Source of the DNA: an uncultured Pelagibacteraceae bacterium
GTDB lineage: Bacteria > Pseudomonadota > Alphaproteobacteria > Pelagibacterales > Pelagibacteraceae
Direction of reading: 5' to 3'
Length of the DNA: 51,535 nucleotides
NCBI GenBank assembly: GCA_902604605.1
Contig: CACKZI010000002.1
Span: forward strand, 1-51,535
Shown here: positions 36,213-45,744 of the stretch, in pieces
Layout of the letters: the number at the start of each line of letters is the position of its first letter
How positions within the stretch are numbered: the first letter of the stretch is position 1
The notes under the pieces: generated by a model
Databases searched by the model: none
What the model was told of the DNA's origin: nothing
The model's input: only the letters and a program-made list of their open reading frames with translations
Program-made: the position numbers and the translations under genes

Positions 36213-37031
36213 TTAAATATAATTTACCATTTTATTAAAACTTTCAGATGATGTTGATGTAAATCGACCCCATCCTGTTAATCTAACTCCTTCAGTGTTT
36301 CCTGCTATAGTTCTATGAACTAAATTCATTGAGAAAATTACTGATTGAGAATTATTAATTTCTATTATCTTATTTTTACACTTTTTTTTTATTTTATCTG
36401 GTACTTTTAATTCTAAGTAAGCTGATTTTGTTCGAACTTTATTTTTTTTATATTCGTGTTTAAGTCTTCCAAAATTATGAGAACCTTCAAGAACTTCCAT
36501 TGTTCCAATACTTTTATTCGCATCTGTAAAAGGTGACCATACTGTATAAGAGTCTTTATAACTTATATTATAAAATATTCCGCTTTTATTCATTGATGGT
36601 AAATCAAAATGATCTTGATGCCATGCTAATGCATGATGGTATTGAGGTGATAAATCTATTCTTATTTGTTGAGCAACATTAAAAACATTTTTTTTCTTAA
36701 ATAAAATATTCAAAGTATTAATAATATTTTTATCATTATGGTGATCTGAAAGACACACATCTCTACCAAGCATATTATATAATCTTGATGAATCTTTAGC
36801 ATGTTTTAATTTTAAAAGATTAAATTTATTAAAAAGGGATTTCTGATCTAAATTATTTTTATCTAAAATATCAGTAAAATTTTTATTTTTTTTAGTAGAA
36901 TTTCTTTGCAAAAAAAAATTTGCTAATCTATTTGCCTGAGTAAGAACATTTTTTCTCGACGATTTATTTGAATGGTTAACAATAAGATAACCATTCTTTT
37001 TCATTTTTTTTAAAATATCTTCGTTAGTCAT
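36213..37031 (-). CDS. Phytanoyl-CoA dioxygenase (PhyH)-like Fe(II)/2-oxoglutarate oxygenase
   Basis: The 272-aa protein carries the double-stranded beta-helix metal-binding set of the PhyH superfamily: the HxD motif in AWHQDHFD (His138, Asp140), a distal histidine in LVHRTIAG (His239), and an arginine 11 residues later (Arg250) suited to bind 2-oxoglutarate. LEGSHNFG is the usual strand before the distal half. There is no signal peptide. It is a single gene between rpsD and a divergent SGNH gene, so context gives no substrate. PhyH homologues hydroxylate very diverse small molecules. Confidence 0.72.
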   Translation of the reverse strand: MTNEDILKKMKKNGYLIVNHSNKSSRKNVLTQANRLANFFLQRNSTKKNKNFTDILDKNNLDQKSLFNKFNLLKLKHAKDSSRLYNMLGRDVCLSDHHNDKNIINTLNILFKKKNVFNVAQQIRIDLSPQYHHALAWHQDHFDLPSMNKSGIFYNISYKDSYTVWSPFTDANKSIGTMEVLEGSHNFGRLKHEYKKNKVRTKSAYLELKVPDKIKKKCKNKIIEINNSQSVIFSMNLVHRTIAGNTEGVRLTGWGRFTSTSSESFNKMVNYI

Positions 37032-37155
37032 AGAATATTATAATTGTGTAAAATTTACTTTTAAATACCAATTAATCAAAACTTATCAATATTTTTATTA
37101 AGTATATTTAGACACACTTTGATTATATAAAAGAATTAACTAAATTGATTAGATT
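37032..37155. other. Divergent intergenic region, the longest gene-free stretch of the window
   Basis: 124 bp separate the start codons of the PhyH-like (-) and SGNH (+) genes. The sequence is nearly all A/T with several TATA-like hexamers, and no convincing -35/-10 pair, hairpin or RNA motif. It presumably holds both promoters. Confidence 0.35.
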
Positions 37156-38496
37156 ATGAATATATCAAAAAAAATCTCCTTATTTTTGGTTTTTCTATCT
37201 TTAGCTTTGTTTTTATACATTTTTTACAAATCAGAAATCGTGTTTTCAGGAGATAGATTTACATACTATGTCACTTATTATTTAATAAGTCTTTTATTTT
37301 TTATTTTTTCAATATTCATTTTTCTTATTAACAATGAATTAAGGATAAGATTTATTTTAGTTTTTTTTTCAATTATTTTTTCAATTTATTGCATAGAGTT
37401 TTTTCTCAAATTAAAAAATAGATCTCTTATCTTTAATACACAATCAATTGATAATGAAATTTATATACCTAAAGATGCACAAGGAAGAACAAAAAAAGAA
37501 TTGTACAATGAGTTAAAAAAAAAAAATTCAGAAATAAAATTATACGTACCACCAATTAAATTGATAAATGATAGCGACATGACTTTTCCTCTAACAAGTA
37601 TTTCTAATGTTGAAACTATTAGTTGTAATGAAAATGGATTTTTTCCTATTTATTTAAGTGATCGTTATGGTTTTAATAATCCTGATATTGAATGGGATAA
37701 AGATGATTTAGAATTTTTAATTGTCGGTGACTCTTTTGCACACGGTGACTGTGTTAATGAACAAGATAGTTTGTCAGGACAATTAAGATCAATTGTTAAT
37801 TCTAATAATAGCACAATAAGCTTAGGTCATTCAGGAAATGGACCTTTATTAGAATTTGCTAGTTTAAAAGAATATTATCCTAAAGATAAAAAAGTCAGGA
37901 ATGTTATTTGGTTATATTATGAAGGAAATGATTTGATTAACTTAATAAATGAAAAAAAAAGTAAGATTTTATTAAATTATTTAAATGATCAAAATTTTTC
38001 GCAAGATTTAAAATCTCAACAAAAACAAATTGATAAGATGATTTATGATTATTTCTTAAGAGTTTACAAAAACTCAAATGAAAATAAAAATAAACCAAAA
38101 AATAATAGTATTAAGAATTATTTCTTAACTTTTTTAAAGCTTCAAGAATTGAGAGTAAATATTATCGATAGGTTTTTTGAGGGTATTGACTCTGATTTTA
38201 GTAAGATTTTATTTTTATCAAATACTTTTCTGAAAAATAATAACTCAAAATTATTTTTTGTGTATATCCCAGAATATTATAGGTTTAAAAATATGGCAAT
38301 GATTCAAAATTCTAGTAGAAAATACAAAAAGATTTTAAAAATAGTTAATAATCTTAAAATACCAATAATAGATTTAAAAGAATTGATAGAAAATAAAGAT
38401 AACCCTTCATCATATTATTCTAAAAATGGAGTTCATTTTAACGAAAAGGGATATAGTTTTGCTGCTAGTGAAATATATTTGAGAATAAAAAATTGA
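37156..38496 (+). CDS. Membrane-anchored SGNH/GDSL-like hydrolase
   Basis: The 446-aa protein has three N-terminal transmembrane helices (about 7-26, 38-60 and 65-87) followed by a soluble domain. That domain shows the SGNH blocks in order: the serine in LIVGDSFAHGDC (block I), LGHSGNGPL (block II), the asparagine in YYEGNDLIN (block III), and the catalytic histidine in NGVHFNEKGY (block V) near the C terminus. Such proteins are esterases or acyl/acetyltransferase partners acting on polysaccharides or lipids. The exact substrate is unknown. It is divergent from the PhyH-like gene and 2 bp from the convergent glutaredoxin gene. Confidence 0.72.
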   Translation: MNISKKISLFLVFLSLALFLYIFYKSEIVFSGDRFTYYVTYYLISLLFFIFSIFIFLINNELRIRFILVFFSIIFSIYCIEFFLKLKNRSLIFNTQSIDNEIYIPKDAQGRTKKELYNELKKKNSEIKLYVPPIKLINDSDMTFPLTSISNVETISCNENGFFPIYLSDRYGFNNPDIEWDKDDLEFLIVGDSFAHGDCVNEQDSLSGQLRSIVNSNNSTISLGHSGNGPLLEFASLKEYYPKDKKVRNVIWLYYEGNDLINLINEKKSKILLNYLNDQNFSQDLKSQQKQIDKMIYDYFLRVYKNSNENKNKPKNNSIKNYFLTFLKLQELRVNIIDRFFEGIDSDFSKILFLSNTFLKNNNSKLFFVYIPEYYRFKNMAMIQNSSRKYKKILKIVNNLKIPIIDLKELIENKDNPSSYYSKNGVHFNEKGYSFAASEIYLRIKN

Positions 38497-38498
38497 TT

Positions 38499-38831
38499 TT
38501 ATTTTTTAAAATTAATGCCTTTACCTTCAAAAACTTTTTTTAATTCACCGTTTTCATACATTTCTTTAATAATATCACAGCCTCCAACAAACTCTTTTTT
38601 TATATAAAGTTGTGGAATAGTTGGCCAATCACTAAAAGCCTTAATGCCTTCTCTTAAAGATTGATCTTCTAGGACGTTTATACCTTTATAATTTACTTCT
38701 AATATTTTAAGTATATTTGAAACAGCCATTGAAAATCCACATTGAGGCGCATCTGGAGTACCTTTCATAAATAGACATACTTCATTTTCATTAATGTGAT
38801 TTTGTATTAAATTTTTTGTTTGATCATCCAT
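38499..38831 (-). CDS. grxD: Monothiol glutaredoxin (Grx4/GrxD family)
   Basis: The 110-aa protein begins with the typical NLIQNHINENEVCLFMKGTP and contains the monothiol active site CGFS, followed by the cis-proline and glutathione contacts WPTIPQLYIKKEFVGGCDI. CGFS glutaredoxins carry [2Fe-2S] clusters and partner with BolA proteins; the BolA-family gene lies directly upstream and shares one base with it (TAATG). It is the last gene of the sfsA-map-pur transcript direction. Confidence 0.96.
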   Translation of the reverse strand: MDDQTKNLIQNHINENEVCLFMKGTPDAPQCGFSMAVSNILKILEVNYKGINVLEDQSLREGIKAFSDWPTIPQLYIKKEFVGGCDIIKEMYENGELKKVFEGKGINFKK

Positions 38832-39061
38832 TACTGTTCCTTTGTTTTAATTGCAAGAGCATGTAACTCATTTCCCATTTTTCCTTTAAGAGAGTTATAT
38901 ACCATTTTGTGTTGTTCAATTTTACTTTTCCCAATAAATTTTGATGAAGTTATAGTAGCAGAATAGTGATTTCCATCACCAGCTAAATCCTGAATTTCAA
39001 TTGAAGCATCCGGCATTGCTTCTTTGATGTGTTTCTCTATTTCTTTTAAATCCATTGCCAT
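38831..39061 (-). CDS. BolA-family protein (IbaG-like)
   Basis: The 76-aa protein has the BolA fold signature: an N-terminal helix starting [19 protein letters not shown], and IGKSKIEQHKMVYNSL followed by MGNELHALAIKT, containing the conserved histidine that helps bind an Fe-S cluster with CGFS glutaredoxin. The ORF track starts at 39088, but the ATG at 39061 forms a TAATG overlap with the purL stop and gives the family-typical N terminus. Pairing with grxD supports an Fe-S trafficking role. Confidence 0.92.
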   Translation of the reverse strand: MAMDLKEIEKHIKEAMPDASIEIQDLAGDGNHYSATITSSKFIGKSKIEQHKMVYNSLKGKMGNELHALAIKTKEQ

Positions 39062-41253
39062 TATGAGCTCATAAATTTTACTAACCAATTACTATTATAA
39101 GATTTTAATTCGTCAATCGTAACTTTTGTCTTTTCATTGATAATCATGAATTTATCTCTAATTTTGCCCACTTCTTCATAATGTACAGAGTTTTTTTCTA
39201 ATATTTGGCTAACTTCTTTAAAATCAGATTTTTCAATTTCTATAATGTACCTTCCTTGATCTTCAGAGAAAAAATACTCAATTTCATTAATTAATAGATT
39301 AGTTTGTTTTAATTCAATGCCTTTATTACCCTTAATACACATTTTACTAATTGCAGTAATTAAACCTCCAAGGGAGATGTCATGAGCACTTTTAATATAA
39401 TCTTTCATAGCAAGTTGAAGTAATGTTTCTCCGTTATTTTTTTCATTAAAAAGATTTACTTCCGGGGGTGGGCCATTTTTTTCATCTAAGATTACTCTAG
39501 CAAATAAACTTTGATCAATATGACCTTCTGTTTTGCCAATTAGTAAAACTAAATTATTAACTTCTTTAAAATCCATTGTTATCATTTTGTTATAATCTTT
39601 AATCAAACCAACACCACCTATCGAGGGGGTGGGTTTTATTCCAATTTCTTTTGTTTGGTTGTAAAAAGAAACATTTCCTGAAACTATAGGGAAATCTAAA
39701 TATTTACTTGCTTCACCAATTCCCTGAACACATTCGACAAATTCACCCATATTATCTTCATTTTCTGGACTTCCAAAGTTTAAACAATTTGTTATTGCTA
39801 CTGGAGTAGCTCCAACAGAAATCAAATTTCTCCAACTTTCAGCGACCACTTGTTTACCTCCAGTTAAAGGATGAGCCCAACAATAAACTGCTGAAGAGTC
39901 TACAGTGGCAGCTACCGCTTTATCTGTACCATGAACTCTAACTACACCAGAATCTCCTCCAGGTTTTTGAATAGTATCGCCCATGACAGTATGATCATAT
40001 TGTTGCCAAATCCATTCTTTACTACAAACGTTAGGATTAGATAAAATTTTTTTTAAAACATCTTTTATTTTTAGTTTACTGTAAGTTTCTTTTTTAATTT
40101 TATTTTTTTTAGGTAATTTAGCTTTTTTCCACTTTCGGTCATATAAAGGAGAATTTTCAACCAATATATTTATAGGTATATTTGCAACTTGATCATTATC
40201 AAAAAATAATTCAATATTCTTAGAATTTGTTGTTTTTCCTATTACAGCAAAATCTAAATTCCATTTATCAAATATTTTTTTTGCCATATCTTCTTTCCCA
40301 TTTTCTAAAATAATCAACATTCTTTCTTGACTTTCTGAAAGCATTATCTCGTAAGGTGTCATCTTTGCTTCTCTACAAGGGACTTTATTTAAATTAATTT
40401 CAATTCCCAAGTTTCCTTTTGAAGCCATTTCAATACTTGAAGATGTAAGGCCAGCTGCTCCCATATCTTGGATTGCAATAATGGAGTCTCCCGCCATAAG
40501 TTCTAAACAAGCTTCTAATAAAAGCTTTTCAGTAAACGGATCTCCAACTTGAACTGTAGGTTTTTTTTCCTCAATTTTTTCATCAAAACTTGCAGAAGCC
40601 ATACTCGCACCATGAATACCATCCCTACCTGTTTTGGATCCTACATAAATAACTGGTTTATCTAATCCTGCTGCTTTTGAGTAAAATATTTTATTTTTTT
40701 TAACAAGTCCCAAAGTCATAGCATTAACTAGAATATTTCCATTATAAGAGCTGTCAAAAGATGTTTGTCCAGCAATTGTTGGAACACCCATACAATTACC
40801 ATAACCACCAATGCCGTGAACCACCCCTCTTAGAAGATTTTTTGTTTTTTTGTGTTGAGGAGATCCAAAATGGATTGAATTTAAATTTGCTATTGGTCTG
40901 GCCCCCATAGTAAAAACATCCCGCATGATACCCCCAACTCCTGTTGCTGCACCTTGATAGGGTTCAATAAAAGAAGGGTGATTATGGCTTTCAATTTTAA
41001 ATACTATTGCATCTCCATCTTCAATATCAATTACTCCAGCATTTTCACCAGGTCCTTGAATAACTTTTTTTCCTGAAGTAGGTAGATTTTTTAAATGAAG
41101 TCTAGAAGATTTATAGGAACAATGTTCGTTCCACATTGCTGAAAAAATACCAAGTTCAGTTAAATTTGGTGTTCTCTTTAACAGTTCACATAGCTTTTTA
41201 TACTCATCTGCTTTTAAACCATGATCTATTGCTATTTTTTCATTAACTAACAT
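39061..41253 (-). CDS. purL: Phosphoribosylformylglycinamidine synthase subunit PurL (small type)
   Basis: PurL performs the ATP-dependent amidation of FGAR to FGAM. The 730-aa length marks the three-subunit PurS/PurQ/PurL form rather than the 1,290-aa single-chain enzyme. Motifs include [24 protein letters not shown], the Mg/ATP site [36 protein letters not shown] and [12 protein letters not shown]. It starts on a TAATG overlap with purQ and ends on one with the BolA gene. Confidence 0.97.
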   Translation of the reverse strand: MLVNEKIAIDHGLKADEYKKLCELLKRTPNLTELGIFSAMWNEHCSYKSSRLHLKNLPTSGKKVIQGPGENAGVIDIEDGDAIVFKIESHNHPSFIEPYQGAATGVGGIMRDVFTMGARPIANLNSIHFGSPQHKKTKNLLRGVVHGIGGYGNCMGVPTIAGQTSFDSSYNGNILVNAMTLGLVKKNKIFYSKAAGLDKPVIYVGSKTGRDGIHGASMASASFDEKIEEKKPTVQVGDPFTEKLLLEACLELMAGDSIIAIQDMGAAGLTSSSIEMASKGNLGIEINLNKVPCREAKMTPYEIMLSESQERMLIILENGKEDMAKKIFDKWNLDFAVIGKTTNSKNIELFFDNDQVANIPINILVENSPLYDRKWKKAKLPKKNKIKKETYSKLKIKDVLKKILSNPNVCSKEWIWQQYDHTVMGDTIQKPGGDSGVVRVHGTDKAVAATVDSSAVYCWAHPLTGGKQVVAESWRNLISVGATPVAITNCLNFGSPENEDNMGEFVECVQGIGEASKYLDFPIVSGNVSFYNQTKEIGIKPTPSIGGVGLIKDYNKMITMDFKEVNNLVLLIGKTEGHIDQSLFARVILDEKNGPPPEVNLFNEKNNGETLLQLAMKDYIKSAHDISLGGLITAISKMCIKGNKGIELKQTNLLINEIEYFFSEDQGRYIIEIEKSDFKEVSQILEKNSVHYEEVGKIRDKFMIINEKTKVTIDELKSYNSNWLVKFMSS

Positions 41254-41936
41254 TATTTAATATTATTTATTAAGTTTTTAAAAAATAAAGATCCATCCTC
41301 TCCAGATAAACTTTGATCAATCATTCTTTCCGGATGTGGCATCATTCCTAAAACATTTTTTTGTTTATTAAAGATCCCCGCAATATTCTTTAATGAACCA
41401 TTTGGATTGAATTGATCTTCTGTTTGACCATTATTATCACAATAGTAAATTGCAATTTGGTTGTTATCTTCAATTTCTTTAAGTTGATCTTTCGTACAAA
41501 AATAGTTTCCTTCATTGTGTGCTATATGAAACTCAAAAATATCTTTATCAAGATTTTTAAAATAAGGGTTATCTTTATTTTTTATTTTAATGAATATATT
41601 CTTACATATAAATTCTAAATATTTGTTTCTTAACAAAACTCCAGGCACCAAACCTGTTTCAACTAATATTTGGAAACCATTACAGATCCCCATTACTAAA
41701 CCACCTGATTTTGCAAAATTTATTACTGAATGCATAATTTTGGATTTAGAGGCCATACTTCCACATCTAAGATAATCGCCATAAGAAAAACCACCTGGCA
41801 GAACAACTAAATCACTTTTTGGTAATTCATTATCATCATGCCATACCATTTTATTTTTAAAACCAAATTTATTTAGAGCAACATCCATGTCTCTATCACA
41901 ATTTGAACCAGGAAAGGTTATTACAGATGATTTCAT
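41253..41936 (-). CDS. purQ: Phosphoribosylformylglycinamidine synthase subunit PurQ
   Basis: PurQ is the glutaminase subunit that channels ammonia to PurL. The 227-aa class I amidotransferase has [25 protein letters not shown], the catalytic cysteine in [12 protein letters not shown], and [10 protein letters not shown] with the His-Glu pair. It lies 3 bp downstream of purS and shares one base with purL, consistent with the 1:1:2 assembly of the complex. Confidence 0.97.
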   Translation of the reverse strand: MKSSVITFPGSNCDRDMDVALNKFGFKNKMVWHDDNELPKSDLVVLPGGFSYGDYLRCGSMASKSKIMHSVINFAKSGGLVMGICNGFQILVETGLVPGVLLRNKYLEFICKNIFIKIKNKDNPYFKNLDKDIFEFHIAHNEGNYFCTKDQLKEIEDNNQIAIYYCDNNGQTEDQFNPNGSLKNIAGIFNKQKNVLGMMPHPERMIDQSLSGEDGSLFFKNLINNIK

Positions 41937-41939
41937 TAA

Positions 41940-42182
41940 TTATTGTGTTTCAATAATTTGATAATTTTCGATAACAAGATTAGCTAAAAGTTTCTTGCAC
42001 ATATCTTCAACTATTTTTTTAGCTTTTACAGGGTCATTTTCTTCAACATCAATTTCAAAATATTTTCCTTGTCTTACTTCATTTACATGGTTGAAACCTA
42101 TGCCATCTAAAGCTTGTTGAATTACTTTACCTTGTGGATCCAAAACATCTTTCTTAAGAGTTATAATTGCTGAAACTTTCAT
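41940..42182 (-). CDS. purS: Phosphoribosylformylglycinamidine synthase subunit PurS
   Basis: This 80-aa subunit bridges PurL and PurQ. It shows the PurS pattern: an N-terminal strand KVSAIITLKKDVLDPQGKVI, then GFNHVNEVRQGKYFEIDVE and a C-terminal LLANLVIENYQI. Length and position between purC and purQ are diagnostic. It overlaps purC by 4 bp. Confidence 0.95.
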   Translation of the reverse strand: MKVSAIITLKKDVLDPQGKVIQQALDGIGFNHVNEVRQGKYFEIDVEENDPVKAKKIVEDMCKKLLANLVIENYQIIETQ

Positions 42183-42964
42183 TTACTTTTTTTTTTAACT
42201 GAAGATAGTTTTGTAACATTTACAGCTGATATATTTGATTGTTCATGAAGAATACCAAGTCTTTTTGCAACTTCAGTGTAAGCAGGAATTAAATCTCCTA
42301 GATCTTTTCTAAATCTATCTTTATCAAGTTTTTTTTCAGTAATAGAGTCCCATAATCTACACGTGTCAGGACTTATTTCATCAGCTAAAATGATTTCATT
42401 TTTGCCATTGTTCTTTACTCTTCCAAATTCTAATTTAAAATCGATTAATTTTATTCCAACACCTCTAAACATACCTATCATAAAATCATTAATCCTAAAG
42501 ATCATTTTTTTTACTTTTTCAATTTCATTTCTAGTCGCCCAATCAAATGTGTAAATATGATCCTCAGAAATTAATGGATCTCCAAGGGCATCATCTTTTA
42601 AACAATACTCAATCAAAGGTTCTCTTAAAACAGTTCCATCTTCTATTCCTAATCTTTTAGTGATTGATCCTGTTGCTATATTTCTGATAACGAATTCGAT
42701 TGGAATTATCTCTGCTAATTTGATAATTTGTTCTCTCATATTGAGTCTTTTAACTAAATGATTTTTAATTCCTATTTGAGATAAATTTGAAAGAATATAT
42801 TCCGAAATTCTATTATTTAAAACTCCCTTACCTTCAATTATACTTTTTTTTTGGTTATTAAATGCAGTAGCATCATCTTTAAAATATTGGATAACCAAAT
42901 TTTTATCTGATGTAGCGTAAATAATTTTTGCTTTTCCTTCATAAATTTTTTTTCCTTTTTTCAT
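42179..42964 (-). CDS. purC: Phosphoribosylaminoimidazole-succinocarboxamide (SAICAR) synthase
   Basis: PurC joins aspartate to CAIR with ATP. The 261-aa protein has the N-terminal KKIYEGKAKIIYAT, FKDDATAFN, IPIEFVIRNIATGS, and the SAICAR signature IKLIDFKLEFG and LADEISPDTCRLWD. Length is normal (235-260). It is one-base coupled (TAATG) to purB, so two successive pathway enzymes (PurC then PurB) are co-translated. Confidence 0.97.
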   Translation of the reverse strand: MKKGKKIYEGKAKIIYATSDKNLVIQYFKDDATAFNNQKKSIIEGKGVLNNRISEYILSNLSQIGIKNHLVKRLNMREQIIKLAEIIPIEFVIRNIATGSITKRLGIEDGTVLREPLIEYCLKDDALGDPLISEDHIYTFDWATRNEIEKVKKMIFRINDFMIGMFRGVGIKLIDFKLEFGRVKNNGKNEIILADEISPDTCRLWDSITEKKLDKDRFRKDLGDLIPAYTEVAKRLGILHEQSNISAVNVTKLSSVKKKSK

Positions 42965-44256
42965 TATTTAAATACTCTTCTAAAAATTAAATTTACATTT
43001 TTGAAATGTTTAGAATAACTAAAAATAGTCTTTAATCTATTTGTAGAAATTTTATTCATAATATATTTATCAGATTTAATAACTTCAAATAAATTTAAAT
43101 TTTCAGCAAAACATTTTTTTGCACAAGTTTGAACCATTTTATAAGATTTTTCCCTACTCAAACCTGTTTTAGTTAACTCCAACATTAGCTCTTGAGAAAA
43201 AATTAGTCCTTTAGTTAAATTTAAATTTTCTAACATTTTTTTGGGATATACAATCATATTATCTAGAATGTTAGTTAATCTTACTAGAGCAAAATCCAGA
43301 GTTATATTTGCATCTGGCCCTATATTTCTCTCTACACTTGAATGTGAAATGTCTCTCTCATGCCATAATGCAATATTTTCTAGGGCAGGGGTTACTGTGC
43401 TCCTGACCATCCTTGCAAGACCAGTAAGATTTTCACTTAGTATTGGGTTTTTTTTGTGTGGCATTGCTGACGAACCTTTTTGATTTTTTGAAAAGTATTC
43501 TTGAAGTTCATAAACTTCAGTTCTTTGCAAATGTCTTATTTCAATCGCTACTCTCTCAATTGAGCCTGCAATAATTCCCAAAACTGAAAAATAAAATGCA
43601 TGACGGTCTCTTGGAATAATTTGTGTTGAAATAGGCTCAACTTTTAAACTTAGTTTTTTTGCGACATGTTTTTCAACGTTTGGATTAATATTTGCAAAAG
43701 TTCCAACAGCACCTGAGATGGCACAAGTAGAAATTTCATCAATTGCATCAATTAATCTTTTTTTATTTCTTTTGAATTCTTCGTAAAAAGATGCAAGCTT
43801 TAAGCCAAAGGTAATTGGCTCTGCGTGAATACCATGACTTCTACCCATGCAGGGTGTAAATTTATATCTTCTTGCCTGTCTTTTTAAGACTTTAAGTATT
43901 TGATTTAAATCTTTTACTAGAATTTTACCAGACTGAACTAACTGAATGTTAAAACTTGTGTCTACCACATCTGATGAAGTCATTCCTTGATGAAGGTATC
44001 TAGCTTTAATACCTGCTTTTTCAGTCACAGAAGTTAAAAAAGCAATTACATCATGTTTGACTTGGCCCTCAATTTGATGAATCCTTTTTACATTTATTTT
44101 TGCTTTTTTTCTTACAATTGAAGATACACCCCTTGGTATTTGTCCAAGTTTTTCCATTGCTTGAGCTGCAGCTATTTCAACATCAAGCCAAATTTTATAT
44201 TTGTTTTCTTCTGACCAAATATCAGTGAGTTCTTTTCTCGAGTATCTTTTAATCAT
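42964..44256 (-). CDS. purB: Adenylosuccinate lyase
   Basis: PurB removes fumarate from SAICAR and from adenylosuccinate. The 430-aa protein belongs to the fumarase/aspartase superfamily, with the signature loop GSSAMPHKKNPILSEN, the catalytic histidine in GRSHGIHAEPITFG, GMTSSDVVDTS and HERDISHSSVER. The length and N terminus (IKRYSRKELTDIWSEENKY) match the shorter bacterial type. It follows map after 3 bp. Confidence 0.97.
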   Translation of the reverse strand: MIKRYSRKELTDIWSEENKYKIWLDVEIAAAQAMEKLGQIPRGVSSIVRKKAKINVKRIHQIEGQVKHDVIAFLTSVTEKAGIKARYLHQGMTSSDVVDTSFNIQLVQSGKILVKDLNQILKVLKRQARRYKFTPCMGRSHGIHAEPITFGLKLASFYEEFKRNKKRLIDAIDEISTCAISGAVGTFANINPNVEKHVAKKLSLKVEPISTQIIPRDRHAFYFSVLGIIAGSIERVAIEIRHLQRTEVYELQEYFSKNQKGSSAMPHKKNPILSENLTGLARMVRSTVTPALENIALWHERDISHSSVERNIGPDANITLDFALVRLTNILDNMIVYPKKMLENLNLTKGLIFSQELMLELTKTGLSREKSYKMVQTCAKKCFAENLNLFEVIKSDKYIMNKISTNRLKTIFSYSKHFKNVNLIFRRVFK

Positions 44257-44259
44257 TAA

Positions 44260-45033
44260 TTATAAGTATGGGGGCTTTAAATAACCTTTAGCAGATTCTG
44301 TAAAGATTTCATAACCATTTTCTGTAATTCCTATTGTATGCTCAAATTGTGCAGATAAAGATTTATCTTTTGTAACAGCAGTCCAACCATCATTAAGCAT
44401 TTTAACATCATATTTTCCAGCATTAATCATTGGTTCAATTGTAAAAGTCATGCCTGGTGTTAACTCTTTGCCGGTATTCTTGTTTCCATAATGTAATATG
44501 TTTGGTGGTTCGTGAAAAGTAGTGCTAATACCATGACCACAAAAATCTCTTACTACAGAAAAACCTTTTTCCTCAACATAGGATTGAATTTCATAACCAA
44601 TATCACCAAGTTTTATTCCAGGTTTCAAAATCTTAATTGCCTTCATCATTGACTCATAAGTTGCATCAATAAGATTATTCAATTTAACGGGAGTTTTTCC
44701 AATACAAAACATTCTACTAGTATCACCATAATGCTCATTTATAATCGCTGTAACATCTACATTCACTGCGTCTCCTTCTTCTAAAATTCGATTTTCAGAT
44801 GGAATACCATGACAAACAACGTGATTTAAAGATGTACATAAAGATTTTTTAAAACCACGATAATATAATGGAGCCGAGTATCCTCCATTATCACGAATAA
44901 ACTCATAACCAAGTTTATCTATATAGTTGGTAGAAATTCCTTCTTTGATATTATCTGTAAGCATGTCTAATGTTTTAGCAGCGAGTTTCCCTGCAACTCT
45001 CATTTTTTCAAATTTTTCTGAATAATTACTCAT
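44260..45033 (-). CDS. map: Type I methionine aminopeptidase
   Basis: Map removes the initiator methionine from nascent proteins. The 257-aa pita-bread fold protein has TSLNHVVCHGIPSE, VNVDVTAIINEHYGD with metal-binding aspartates, the catalytic histidine in FCGHGISTTFHEPPNI, and MTFTIEPMI and SAQFEHTIGITENG with metal-binding glutamates. It lacks a zinc-finger extension, as for bacterial type Ia. It overlaps sfsA by 8 bp. Confidence 0.97.
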   Translation of the reverse strand: MSNYSEKFEKMRVAGKLAAKTLDMLTDNIKEGISTNYIDKLGYEFIRDNGGYSAPLYYRGFKKSLCTSLNHVVCHGIPSENRILEEGDAVNVDVTAIINEHYGDTSRMFCIGKTPVKLNNLIDATYESMMKAIKILKPGIKLGDIGYEIQSYVEEKGFSVVRDFCGHGISTTFHEPPNILHYGNKNTGKELTPGMTFTIEPMINAGKYDVKMLNDGWTAVTKDKSLSAQFEHTIGITENGYEIFTESAKGYLKPPYL

Positions 45034-45724
45034 CTATAATTTTAATTTTTTTATCAATAAATATTTCTTTTGAACTTACTTTACACCTATAAGCTAAAAA
45101 ATTAACACCAGCTTTTTTTGCTTTAAGATAATTTTTATAATATTCATTATCTATATCCTTAGCTATTTTAAAACATTCCATATTTTGTATCTGGACTAAA
45201 AATATTAAGTAAGTTTTATAACCTTTTTTTATGGCATCAATAAGGGTAAGTAAATGTTTTGAGCCCCTAGATGTAATTGCATCTGGAAATTCAGCAGTTT
45301 TTTTTTCTCTAAAAAGTGTTACATTTTTTACCTCTACAAAGCTTTTTTGCTCCTTTTTTTCTAATAAAAAGTCAAACCTTGTTTCTTTATTAAAATAAAC
45401 TTCAGCTTTAATTTTATCATTATCTTTTAATTCTTTAATTAGATTTTTTTTTAGGCCATGATTAACAATTTTGTTGGCCATATGAGTATTTACTCCAACA
45501 AGATTTTTGTGAGCCTTGATCATTTCTAGGCCATATTTTAATTTTCGTTTAGGGTCATCATTTTTAAGCAGGTAAACATCGTTACCTTCGTTTAATAGAC
45601 CTTTCATCGAACCTGTATTAGGACAATGGGCCGTGACAATTTCTTTATTCAATTTAACATCAACAAAAAAACGTTTATATCTTTTGATTAATTTGCCTTT
45701 TAATAAAGACTTGGTAAATTCCAT
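45026..45724 (-). CDS. sfsA: SfsA family protein (sugar fermentation stimulation protein homologue)
   Basis: The 232-aa protein matches SfsA: LIKRYKRFFVDV, HCPNTGSMKGLL, VNTHMANKIV, and the nuclease-like RFDFLLE with SFVEVKNVTL and FPDAITSRGSKHL. The PD-(D/E)xK-like arrangement suggests a nucleic-acid role, but the function is not settled. The track start (45739) adds five residues. The ATG at 45724 reproduces the family N terminus (MEF) and is preferred. It is divergent from the CinA-like gene with 21 bp between start codons. Confidence 0.9.
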   Translation of the reverse strand: MEFTKSLLKGKLIKRYKRFFVDVKLNKEIVTAHCPNTGSMKGLLNEGNDVYLLKNDDPKRKLKYGLEMIKAHKNLVGVNTHMANKIVNHGLKKNLIKELKDNDKIKAEVYFNKETRFDFLLEKKEQKSFVEVKNVTLFREKKTAEFPDAITSRGSKHLLTLIDAIKKGYKTYLIFLVQIQNMECFKIAKDIDNEYYKNYLKAKKAGVNFLAYRCKVSSKEIFIDKKIKIIDE

Positions 45725-45730
45725 ATTCAA

Positions 45731-45744
45731 ATTATACATATAAA
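45731..45744. promoter_or_regulatory. Overlapping divergent -10-like elements between sfsA and the CinA-like gene
   Basis: The 21-bp gap holds a consensus TATAAT on the - strand (45731-45736), ending 6 bp before the sfsA ATG. On the + strand TATACA (45733-45738) and TATAAA (45739-45744) lie just before the ATG at 45746. Transcripts from these would be leaderless or nearly so. No good -35 is seen at standard spacing, so confidence is limited. Confidence 0.35.
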
